57,404 nt of DNA, taken from the NCBI GenBank assembly GCA_032718475.1, contig JAUCBJ010008256.1, positions 1 through 57,404 of the forward strand, read 5' to 3'. The notes beneath the pieces are model-generated. The model worked only from the letters and a program-made list of their open reading frames with translations. It did not search any database and was not told where the DNA came from. Both the position numbers and the translations under genes were made by a program. Numbering within the stretch: the first letter of the stretch is position 1; every line of letters starts with the position of its first letter. The stretch comes from Nemertoderma westbladi. Lineage: Eukaryota > Xenacoelomorpha > Nemertodermatida > Nemertodermatidae. This document shows, piece after piece, positions 20,143 through 30,120 of this stretch.

Positions 20143-21158
20143 CTATGCAGGCCCCTCCCGGGTACATCTAGGCTTCCTAACTAACCCAATTCCTGCCCCC
20201 TAATACTAAATAGAGACAAAACCTTGGATCATCAGCCCCCTAATTACTGTACCGGCGAGCGGTCTCCAACCCACAGTCCAAACTGCCCGACCACAACGTT
20301 GACCCCCGCCAGCGTTGCCCACTTTTGAATCCTCCGCACTCCCTTCGTCGCTAACCCCCCGATGAGCCCACCGCCCACTGGCACCTTAGCCCTCCATTAT
20401 GCTAATAGCTACCGTAGCTGCGCATGCAAATCACAAAGTCTGACAGTCTCAGAAATCCCTTAGGATTATTGCGCAGAAAGGAATCACATAGAACCATTAA
20501 TCAAAAGGTAGAAATCATAGTTCAGTTGTAATTAGCAGTAATAAGGAATTAATTGAGAAACACAATCAAAGATAATCGCACATGTGAGGTGATCATGTGA
20601 GGTTCTACCGGCACACCGCCAATTTATAGGTGATCCGGATGGGGTGATGCAATAGGGTGACGCAATCGCTCTCCTATTGGCTCTCCAGTCCGCGCTAGCA
20701 TTAGACCAACCTGGAAGCAGTTAATCCAATAAGGAGGCCGGATTGTAGCCCTATGCCCTCAAATTATTACCATATATAGTAATGGATCACGTCCCTGGCT
20801 GCTGAATGGCCAGGACGGCGTCCCTATATGCTAGCCCTATCAAACTAATATCAGCAAGCACAAAATCCAGGGTCCGAATAAACTCGCTACCCTGGAACTA
20901 TCTACATATATCCTAATACAAAATTACGTAGGTAGGGCTACATACTATACAAAATGGATGGACTCAAATATATGGGCGTTTTGATTTCCCTATCTAAATA
21001 CCACTGCGTTATTATGCCTTATCTAAAATATCACGCTGCACAATGGACTAATATTACGTACAGTATAACAGACTAATATTGCATACTGCACAACGGACTA
21101 ATATTGCATACTGCATGATGACTAATAATATGGATACAGCGCCATATACCGTAACACC
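20143..21158 (-). repeat. Direct copy of element 1 3' UTR without LTR
   Basis: 20150-21158 matches 1547-2558 in the same orientation with few differences. The LTR that should precede it is reduced to its last six bases (TATGCA). With 18851-19073 it forms the arms of an inverted repeat around the LTR. The copy ends at TAACACC, after which sequence differs from element 1. Confidence 0.85.
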
Positions 21159-21296
21159 TACTGTATATATTTAAATAATATGTGCTTTTATAGGTCCTGC
21201 AGAACTACCCCAAATCCAGTAATTCAGACTTTTTGTTTACCATTCACAGTACCGGTATGTGAACAACGGACATAATTTATTTAAAATAATATTTAT

Positions 21297-22286
21297 TTAG
21301 TTGCAAAAGTCTTCATTATTGCAGCAAATTAATTGGCAATCCTCCATGTGCTCTTTACATATCGATGGTTTTACCAGGACGTCGCAAACTTATCTGAGAT
21401 TTGATGACACAAAATCCTCAAAATTCCTTGCGCACCAATATATTATTCTTCTATCATTTCCCATCTCAGTCGCAGTCTGAAATATGAATATACATTTAGA
21501 ATATTAGGCTATTTTTATTTTAACACAGAATAATAAATTTCAACCAAATGTAAATTAACATGTCCGTTTAACGCATAGATTGACAGCTTTCCGACCCGTA
21601 CAATAATTCAAACCTATATAAAAGTTAAACTCGGAAATTATTTTGATATTATTGACTTTTAGGATTTAGATTGCCGAAATTTCAGAATAGTTTAGGATTG
21701 GGATATCCCCAAAGAGCACCGACCGCTAAACAATGGCTTTCATACTTGGACTCTTTGTATAGTACTTCAGAATTATTGAAGTTGTATAAATTTGTAGACA
21801 AAGTTCTACCCTAAGGTATATGAATAATGAAAAAAAAAAAAATAATTTAAATAGTCACTGTACTTTCATAAATATTAATATTAATTAATATTAATCTTGT
21901 GCTTTTGCGTTGAAATTTATCTTTGTAATATTAAGTGAATTGTTGTGCGGTGAGCGACGCGGTGTATTAAATATACAATAGGTAAATAAGTAAATTGTAA
22001 TATCCCCAATTATACTTTGTAGTATTGGTTTGATGTCTTGTGATTAATTAAATAGCGATTCTGGAGCTACCTACTATATTACTGTAGGCCTACTGTAGGC
22101 CTACTGTAGGCCTACTGTATGCCTACTGTATGCCTACTGTAGGCCTACTGTAGGTCTACACACACATACCACGCAAAAGTCGCATCCATTTCCAACTTTG
22201 ACGTCTCCATCGTGCGGCATAGTGTTTTTACAACGCAAACTGAATCCAACTACAACAAATGTTGCAAATACAAACAATTTCAACAT
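21297..22286 (-). CDS. Candidate secreted three-finger (Ly6/uPAR-like) protein gene, two exons
   Basis: Exon 1 (22286-22170, 39 codons) starts ATG (MLKLFVFATFVVVGFS), a textbook signal peptide, then LRC and a CDFCV motif, followed by a GTATGT splice donor. Exon 2 (21476-21297, 60 codons) follows a TATTTCAG acceptor in phase 0 and ends CQLICCNNEDFCN with TAA. The CC-x-x-D-x-C-N ending is the hallmark of the LU/three-finger fold, and the two exons together hold ten cysteines, the usual number. The stop overlaps an AATAAA signal. One in-frame TAA at 21390-21392 interrupts exon 2; an alternative acceptor (ATAAG) lies right after it, so it may be intronic, or the gene may be dead. The predicted product is secreted or GPI-anchored, but no GPI tail is visible. 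Function is unknown. Confidence 0.42.
22080..22156. repeat. Minisatellite, 11-bp GTAGGCCTACT units
   Basis: About seven head-to-tail copies of an 11-bp unit that is itself palindromic (TAGGCCTA core), with a T for G change in two units. Single copies of the same motif occur elsewhere in the window (22800, 24721, 25035). It lies next to the donor of the putative three-finger gene. Confidence 0.9.
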
Positions 22287-22319
22287 TTTCTCAGAAATGT
22301 TATGTATAGTAACCAAATA

Positions 22320-24235
22320 ATATTTAAAAACAAAATAATTTGTTAAAACTTCAAATCAAAAGGGGTAGTCGATTTAGGCGGAAAAATCGATGTTTTGAAT
22401 TATACGTAATCTAAATATGTTATCTTATTTTATTTAATTTCTTATTTATCTTATGGAAAATAAATTATTTCAATCTTGAAAATTGCCTTTATTAACCCTA
22501 TTTGGACCGGGGGTGGGGGAGGGGGGGGGATCATTTTAGAAAATTTTTGTAATTCATCTGTATCTTTGAGTCAGGTTTGTTGGCAAAACCGAGATTTCGT
22601 GACTTTTCAAAAATTTTATGGGCTATCCAACAGAGAAAACCCTATTTACATGGCTACTGTACGTTAGTTTTCGCGCGGTTGTCCCTATGCTGAAACATCT
22701 CTGAGTTGTATAATTATTCATTCAACACACATTAACACAAGCAAATGCTGATTTAGCATTTTTGCTAAATTGATTTAAGAAATTGCTAGAACTATTACTG
22801 TAGGCCTACTAGAATTTGCTAAAAACTTTATTCAAGTGAAGTTCAGTAATAATTTCTGACAAAATCTTAAGTTTTTTCAAAAAGATTTTTGAAATTCAGA
22901 GAGACTTTCAAGGAATCAAAATTAAAAGATCTCCACAAAAAAGTAGCAGACACGTGTGAGTGTATTGAACGAGTTAACCGTATGTATACAGTACATACTG
23001 CACTGTACTGTTCATATATGGGCGAAAATACTTGGCCTACAGTAAGACACGTGGAGTGTGTTGGACAGACCAACTCCTATGTGTACAATGTACAGTACAT
23101 TGCATGGCAGTATGTATACTGCCATACTGTACTGTCTGTTGTACAGAACGAAAGACATGTGTGAGTCTATAAGTGTGTTGAACGAACAATATATCTGAAT
23201 GTGCAGTATAACTGTAGGAAACGTGATTGCGTGGCAGGTGTCTGAGTTATTTAATAATCGTAAATTATAAATCCCAGGCTGCAATCTCTGTGACTTAGAG
23301 CAATTCTATGTAGCAACAAACTTATACTGTATAGTTATGACACTACATGTAGCCACCGATGTGCTCACCGATATACAGTATATACTTTGCTTTTCATGAA
23401 ATAATTTATGTTGCGTGGAGTTAGCCATGTCTGTCGGAGAGAGTTTTCATTTCTTTCAAAAATAGTCTTTGGCATCTAAATGTCAAATGTTGCATGAAAA
23501 AAATCACCAAAATGTTTCTCATTAAGTCCCAGAAACCCTAATTTTAAACTTTTGAGTAAAAACCAACAACGTGTGTAACTGAACCAACCTGCGCATTCAG
23601 AAAACGCCATGGAAATCCAACAGCACATTGTCTGTATGCTGTCGAAGTGTATTTACCGCCCGGGCTAAATAGGATAATTCTTTTAACGCTCCATTATTGG
23701 TTTGTCCCTTTCTCGGAAAAGATTACTTAGAACATTCATATTACTGCCCTCCTCTACCTGGAACGAATAAAGGTTGTTACTTAATAAGATATTTTAACAT
23801 GACCTACTCGTCCGTGACCGGTTTAAGATCCGCTCTTCTGTAGTCGAAGTATTGATCTTCATTCGTTACTAGAACTTCGTCATCCCTTTGTATTTTCCCG
23901 TTTCCGCACTCTCCCTTGTAGCATGACACTCAGTTTCGGATATTTGCATCCATTTAAGCATTATTCCTTCTAAGGACTTACTGTATATCCAGTGGTCCCG
24001 GTATTTGTAGCCGATTGTGTTTACTTTTTGCTGTTTCGATAACAATGGTAACTACCGTTGTCGCGCCTCGTAGTCAATGACCCTATATTAATCTCGCCGG
24101 CGATCGGAAAATGAAATGCCTCGATAATAGTGAAAAAAGTTTTATTTTTTTCCCATGTAATAAACTGGAGACGGTCTAGGAGGTCCGATATGGAACCGCC
24201 GTATATTTCATAAAAAAAACTCCCTCAACTGGTAC
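22320..24235. other. Intergenic region, no gene seen
   Basis: No exon that I can support. It holds a G-rich run at 22508-22529, a stretch with palindromic TGTACAGTACA and TGGCAGTATGTATACTGCCA motifs at 23070-23150, and two similar GTGTGAGT..TTGAACGA blocks (22951 and 23158). Short open frames on both strands across 22870-23280 are explained by these inverted motifs. Confidence 0.5.
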
Positions 24236-24640
24236 CGGTTACGAATTTGAGTTCCTTGTTACAAATCTGAGTTTCTAGTTACAAATCTGAGAGTTTTGTT
24301 ACAAAACAGAGTTCCCGGTTACAAATCTGAACGCCTAGTTACGAATTGGTGTTCCCAGTTACGAATTTGAGTGCCTGATTATAAACTTGTGTTCATGGTT
24401 ACAAATCTGTAGGTTTGGTTACAAATAACAGCACTCTGTCCCAACTTTATGTCCCTTGTTAAGTTTTATAAAAAAATGTCACAAATCTGAACACCCAGTT
24501 ACAAATTCAACTTATTAGTTATAAATCCAAGTAACCAGTAATAAATCCAAGCACCATGTATCCCAGTCTTAGAACCCATGAGCATATATCAGACTGTTCA
24601 GTTACAAATTCGATTACTCAGTTACAAAATATGAGTATAA
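24236..24640. repeat. Degenerate minisatellite, about 20-23 bp
   Basis: At least fifteen variable units with the core GTTACAAATCTGAG run across this stretch. Units drift in length and sequence, so the array is old. Its right end is included in the 314-bp duplication that follows. Confidence 0.8.
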
Positions 24641-25131
24641 GTCAAGATTGTATCTGCAACACAACTTATACTTATACTGTATCTTACACTGGCTAAGAAT
24701 CTATTAAAAAAATCACATAAGTAGGCCTACTGTGAATGCAGTTGGGATCAGTTGCTTTAGATTCCCGTATAATAGCCACAGCGGATATCTGTTTGGTGTA
24801 AATAATAAATAGTTGAAAATTCAACTTATTAGTTATAAATCCAAGTAACCAGTAATAAATCCAAGCACCATGTAACCCAGTCTTAGAACCCATGAGCATA
24901 TATCAGACTGTTCAGTTACAAATTCGATTACTCAGTTACAAAATATGAGTATAAGTCAAGATTGTATCTGCAACACAACTTATACTTATACTGTATCTTA
25001 CACTGGCTAAGAATCTATTAAAAAAATCACATAAGTAGGCCTACTGTGAATGCAGTTGGGATCAGTTGCTTTAGATTCCCGTATAATAGCCACAGCGGAT
25101 ATCTGTTTGGTGTAAATAATAAATAATTTGA
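24504..25131. repeat. 314-bp tandem duplication
   Basis: 24504-24817 and 24818-25131 are near-identical, with a constant offset of 314 bases (for example GTAGGCCTACTGTGAATGCAG at 24721 and 25035). Only a few bases differ, so the event is recent. No coding content is seen. Confidence 0.9.
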
Positions 25132-25348
25132 AAATTGTAAAAGCTTTTGCGGACATAATAAGTCATTTTTCCCGCAATGCGCAGTGTAGGGGCTTTTGCG
25201 GACATAACAAGTCCTTCTCCCGCAATGCGCAGAATACTCTAAAATAGCCCTAAATTTATCCAACTACGTGAAGGGGAGGAATCAGAGCCCAGATGATAAA
25301 ATCTATCAGCTGATTCTTTGTGGTCGTGGAACTTCTTTGTTCTGCTCA

Positions 25349-25361
25349 GCCAATCAGAGCG
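25349..25361 (+). promoter_or_regulatory. Conserved CCAAT-box motif of the LTR family
   Basis: GCCAATCAGAGCG is kept in every LTR of this family in the window: 38929-38941 and (diverged) 41633-41645 on the plus strand, and 26586-26600 and 37634-37648 on the minus strand inside element 2. Conservation against a diverged background points to a promoter element. Confidence 0.5.
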
Positions 25362-25713
25362 ATTTTCACTTTATGTCTGACAGAGGCCTATGGAAACTCG
25401 CGCAATGCATTACGGTCTTTGTTCACCTTTTTCTGAGCCTCAGAACCGGCTTGGAATCTTCTGTACTTCTGTGTAGAAGTTTCAGACTTTGGCCTAAACA
25501 TCAGATGGCTTTGATTATAGGAACGTAAATCTATTATCCGATCACATCATATCATATTACGGTATTTTCATAACCGCATAAGTAACACATGCGACTGTTC
25601 ACCGCATTATTTTACTTCTGTTATTAATTGTTGTTATATTGATGGATATGTTGCCATATTTGGAGAATACCGATAAATAATCATAAAACCCCCAATCTTC
25701 TTGATTACTGAAG

Positions 25714-25718
25714 GTAAG
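25714..25718. other. Target-site duplication GTAAG (left)
   Basis: GTAAG at 25714-25718 is repeated at 37925-37929, exactly flanking the two LTRs of element 2. Five-base duplications fit BEL/Pao integrases. The uninterrupted site can be read in the paralogous solo LTR at 39296-39305. Confidence 0.9.
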
Positions 25719-26876
25719 TGTTTGCGCTTTTAAGACCTTTGACAGTTTAACCTGCCAAAATTAGAATGTCTTTTGGATGATAAATAGTCTTTAGCCTATG
25801 ACGAGTATTTGATACACTACATTAGCCGAAGCCAGTCTATGCGCAATCATTCACCCGTTGGATATACCCGGGAGACTGAGTTCGGAGCTTAATGATTGAT
25901 GGTGTAAGCCTACTGTATTATTCGACTGATCGTAATATATAATCTCTGACAAATATTATTCACTTTCGGGAAATATTAACAGTTCCTTTAGGACGTGGCG
26001 CTCTAAATATGTAAACAGAGTTATGACTTAAACTAGACGCAATGAGATGGCTATAGATTCACGTATATGGCGCATTCTTTAGGAGATGCTTTGTTATCAG
26101 TCACAATCATACACAATGCTGCACAATGCTGCACACCAATCTGCCGACCTTCACTAATTTTAGTCACATACAAAGAGAATAACAGACAATACATGTAGGG
26201 CCTATAAAATAGCATTAGATTCACTTCACACCACTTAACATAAGTCGCAATCGTTTATCTGTAACCGGTCTCTCTAACCTTTAGTATATATCTGACTATT
26301 GATCAGTATTCCAAATATAATCTTCCATCAACAAATATAATGAATAACCGACAGCAAAAGCAGTAATGTTAAGTAAGATATGCATGATATGTTTAGTAAG
26401 CATTGAGATATGAATTGCATTGGTATGGTTAGATAACAGATATACGTTCTATAATTAAGCCTACTAATGTAAGACTAAAGACTGAAACACGGAGGTGCCA
26501 AAAGCCGGTGTTCTTAGGCTCTGGGCAAAAACATAACACTGAATTCCTGAGTTTCTGTATCCACCTCCAACACAGAGACAAAAAACGCTCTGATTGGTCG
26601 ACCGAACAACGAGAGAACAAAGAAACAAAGAAATGTCGACGTGGCAATATCAGCTGTTAGCCGTCGTCATGGTAGCGACACTGTTTTCAAGAGTATCGAG
26701 CTTTTTGCATCACGAAATTGCGGATTATGTCCTCTAAAGTACAAATACAGAAGAAATGGCTTTTATGTCCTCTAAAACACCAGTACAGCAAGGACACGGC
26801 CTTTTTATGCCTGGTAAACCAACCACAGAGTACTTTACGGGGTTAATAACCGGCTAATTACGCAAAAGCTTTTACA
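25719..26876 (-). repeat. 3' LTR of element 2
   Basis: From TGTTTGCGC to AGCTTTTACA (1158 bp); nearly identical to 36753-37924, from which it differs by a 14-15 bp deletion near 26285 and a few substitutions. Immediately inside lies, on the minus strand, the purine-rich GGGAGCGG, the expected polypurine tract. A 72-codon frame within the LTR is duplicated in the other LTR and is not considered a gene. Confidence 0.92.
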
Positions 26877-26950
26877 CCGCTCCCAGAAAATGGGATTTAA
26901 GTCTATAAAATATAACAAATCACAGTTTCTAAAATATAAAGATACTCTAA

Positions 26951-28500
26951 ACAGTTAGTCTTTCTTACGCAGACGGCGTTTACGCAGTTTTTTGAGGCTA
27001 GCAAGAGTCCTTTTCTCTTTGGGGCGAGCCACTTTACTAGGAGGGCTATAAATCCTGGGTGAAGGGTGCAATATGATTGCATCAGAAGGTGTAGGATTAT
27101 GGTCGGGGTATCCGCCGTTTCGATATGCTTCTCCTCGAGCTGATTTTCCTCCGCTCGTAGCTGGATACGTTCATCCAAAAACTCTCGCAGAGAATGGGGT
27201 TGTCTAAGTTCGATATCTTCTTAGAGATTCTGGATTTCACAATCGAACTGAGATAAAGACAATTCGTTTATCGCTTGGACTTGCTGTTTCAACTTACGTT
27301 TATCTGAACAAACGCAGGTTTCCTTTCTGATCTTTGTAGAATAGCGTTTAACTCGTTTGGTACAACGTTCTCCGCCACTTTGGTGACAGGTTATATCGTG
27401 TTAAGCCGGGACGATGGTAAGGGTTAAACGGCGATATTAAATGTCCGCGTCCCAATCCTGCTAGGTAGAATGGGCTAATATCTAGGAAGCCCACAAATGG
27501 GGTGCCACCGACTAATTGTTCAGGTAACACTAGATCTTTGAGCAGTGAGTGCAGCTCGGGAGGATCCGTCATACTAATAGGATCAAGAGTCTGAGGTCTC
27601 ACTAGGGAATGAGGAGCTCTGATCGAGTATTCCGAAACTCTGATCATTGGTTTATTTAAGGATCGTCTGAGTCGAACGAGCGTAGGTGATACATTGAACA
27701 AGTTTCGCTCGAAACTCCCGTAAGTATAGCGAGTAAAAACGTGTTTAAAACAACGTCTCCGCGGATGTTTATGTCTTTCCGTTTGTTGGTTGGGTCTTGG
27801 GCATTCCTCGCAATAATACCAAAAACGCACATCTTGTAGGGGAAACTCGAGTAATCTTTCTCCAGCTTACAATATTCCTCCATCCGTTCGAAGCTATCTG
27901 GTACAACAGGTAGCGGTCGATCGGCGGTAAGATACATCATAGTGGAATAGAGCCGTTTGAGTTCTACCATGCGGTCATGATGTATACCTTGAGGATATCG
28001 AGTTTCTAGATTCTGTTGACTGGTAATATCGAGATAGGTTTCTCTCAAGAATTCCAGGTATTTGGTGAAGTCGCTGCGTTTATCCGGCTCTTCAACATCT
28101 GCACTTTCGAGTCGGTTTCGAATAGAATTTTCGTGTTCGAGTCTCAGTTTATCGTTCCGCTTCCGCTGGGTATGATATTTAAATAAACCATTTCCCTTTT
28201 GGTGTCTATATCGTTCGTATCGTGTAGGTCGATAGGATGACCAGTAGTTAAGAAGTCCATATACGTACCATTACGATGCATATAGCGAGCGGTAAATTTT
28301 CTGCAGTCCAACCCACGCGCAAGTTGCTCCCGGGAGATTGGCGGTTAGATATAACGACCATCGTCCTCCGTAGTAGTTGGACCAGCGTCGCCGCGTATCA
28401 AGCTATCAACAAACGCTTGTAAAGGTAGAGTATATCGCTCCCTGATACCAAGATCATCTTCTATCAACTCAATAATATCTGCTATATAAGTTTATCCATA
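26951..28500 (-). pseudogene. Decayed accessory gene of element 2, unknown function
   Basis: The minus strand shows long, compositionally protein-like segments in shifting frames over about 1.5 kb: 28500-28160 (one TAA inside), 28150-27660, 27830-27348, 27330-27210 and 27180-26951. The last reads into a strongly basic C-terminus (LKKLRKRRLRKKD) closed by a stop 75 bases before the 3' LTR. The original product would be about 500 residues. I see no signal peptide, membrane helix, zinc motif or catalytic signature, so it is neither a recognisable env nor an enzyme. It sits between the pol remnant and the LTR, like the accessory frames of element 1. A nuclear or nucleic-acid-binding role is only a guess from the basic tail. 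Confidence 0.5.
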
Positions 28501-30120
28501 TTATACTGTAATGAGTTTATATTTAGGCGAGCGGGCGTCGCTGCCTACCCCTCTCTGCCCCCGGACAGTGCGAGATCCTCAGCGCTGGTGTACTTTCGCC
28601 GATGTGCCTATCGCCAACGTCGTAGCTGCACAACGACTACAACAACCAGCACGAGCCACTCCACCGTCCGTCCCAAAGGCTTAGATATACTTCAGGTTCT
28701 TACTGGAGAGTTAGGGTTACTTTCACAATTGCGACTCGCTACTGTAAACACACCTTAGTAGTAACATTCACCTACAAACGCACAAATTCCACGTAACAGT
28801 CACAAATGGTACACATTCTATCACACATTCGGGTCATTTGTCCGTTAGTCAAGTGCCTTCCAGAATGTCACGTTGTTATTATGTATCCTTGGATACTAGC
28901 GGTGTGCTATTTATTCCGTATGCTATTCAATGCGCAAGCCCTTTATTGTTCTTTTAAGTCACTTCTAATTCTAGCGTGGTTGTTGCCATGGTGACATTAT
29001 GGAAAGCTAGCGGTAGAATTAGGGTAATTCTCATGCGTACAGATCTGGGATGCTATTTAATAGTAATTCTTTAATTGTCAATATCCTCTCTATATATGAT
29101 TTTATGAATTTTATCGGCTATTGACTATACATTGGAGATTCTCACACACAAATACACTTAATAGAGTGAATCTCCGCTCCCATGATCTATTAATTAATGG
29201 AATTTTGGGAATGTTATAAATTGTATAAAATGACAATTTATTAAATTCATTGAAATATATGAATTTAAATTTATTCCCGTAAATTTTATTATTTAATGTT
29301 AAATAGACGTAATTTTATTCCAGAACGTGTCTGGGGACTGGGATCCTTGATTCTAGGAATTTTGTCTTTTAAAGAGTATCGGTAAGTGCTACGATATCTT
29401 AATCGACTAGAATTTTAAAGGATCTGATATTTGACAGATTTTGTAAATATTAATAATTAATATTTAGGATGGGCACCAGTTTATTCCAGAACTTGTCTGG
29501 GGACGTTAACCGCTGATTCTAGAATTTTGTCTTTCAAGTATATCGGTGGGTGCCGCGATATCTTAATCGACTAGAATTACAGATGGTCAAAGGGTTTAAC
29601 AGATTTATTTGCGTTGTACGCTACTGTTAAAGGGACATCACGCTACTATATGTATTATTTAATATACGGTATGAGAGCAATATCGCACGAAGCAATGTCA
29701 GTGTGAAGAGGCAAGTCGTTTCCAAGGTCTACCCAGAGCTTGGTTTAGCCGAGACACGAGGATCTGAACTTTGCATTCCTAATACTCTGCCTACCAATAA
29801 TACTTGAATATAGTAGTGGCTTTATTGTACTTTAATAAGTACGGACATTTCATCTTACTGTAGTTACGTATTTATAATATAACACGGACAGTAAGGAAAG
29901 ATAAAATACTTGTTTCTCACCGTCACACTAAATATAATATAAGTAATTACGTACGCAATAAACACGAATATATTGCACTATTCTACTAAATAATCGCTAA
30001 ATAATATTCTACTTAATTAAATAAAACGATTATAATAAAATTACATAGTAATACATACAGAAATATAAAAATAATAAAATAATATAAAATAATAGAGTCA
30101 CACACCCACTCCATATGTTG
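28501..30120 (-). other. Element 2 spacer between gag-pol remnant and accessory gene
   Basis: Non-coding, GC-rich near 28520-28690 and AT-rich after 29000. It contains a duplicated block (29311-29585). The right end (29880-30110) is very AT-rich. No gene seen. Confidence 0.5.
29311..29585. repeat. Duplicated block, about 166-bp spacing
   Basis: 29311-29418 and 29477-29585 share the series TTATTCCAGAAC, TGTCTGGGGAC, GATTCTAG, ATTTTGTCTTT and CGATATCTTAATCGACTAGAATT with substitutions between them. Confidence 0.8.

Larger units (their letters stand above)
25136..25718 (+). repeat. Older solo LTR, left half (interrupted by element 2)
   Basis: Begins TGTAAAAGCTTTTGCGG. Its right half resumes at 37930 and ends GCGCGAACA at 38503. 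Together they make one LTR of the element 2 family in reverse orientation, flanked by AAAAT at 25131-25135 and 38504-38508. There is no internal region, so it is a solo LTR. It carries a GCCAATCAGAGCG CCAAT-box-like motif at 25349-25361. Confidence 0.85.

Noticed and set aside
22867-23284. Overlapping frames of 68-91 codons on both strands
   Set aside because: The region is full of palindromic TGTACA/GTATAC motifs; frames on both strands mirror each other and have no domain or splice support.
24236-24640. Regularly spaced repeat that might suggest a CRISPR-like array
   Set aside because: The units are degenerate and contiguous, without constant repeats and unique spacers, and the genome is eukaryotic.
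26429-26647. 72-codon frame, identical at 37477-37695
   Set aside because: It lies inside both LTRs of element 2; the duplication comes from the LTR pair, and other LTR copies do not preserve the frame.
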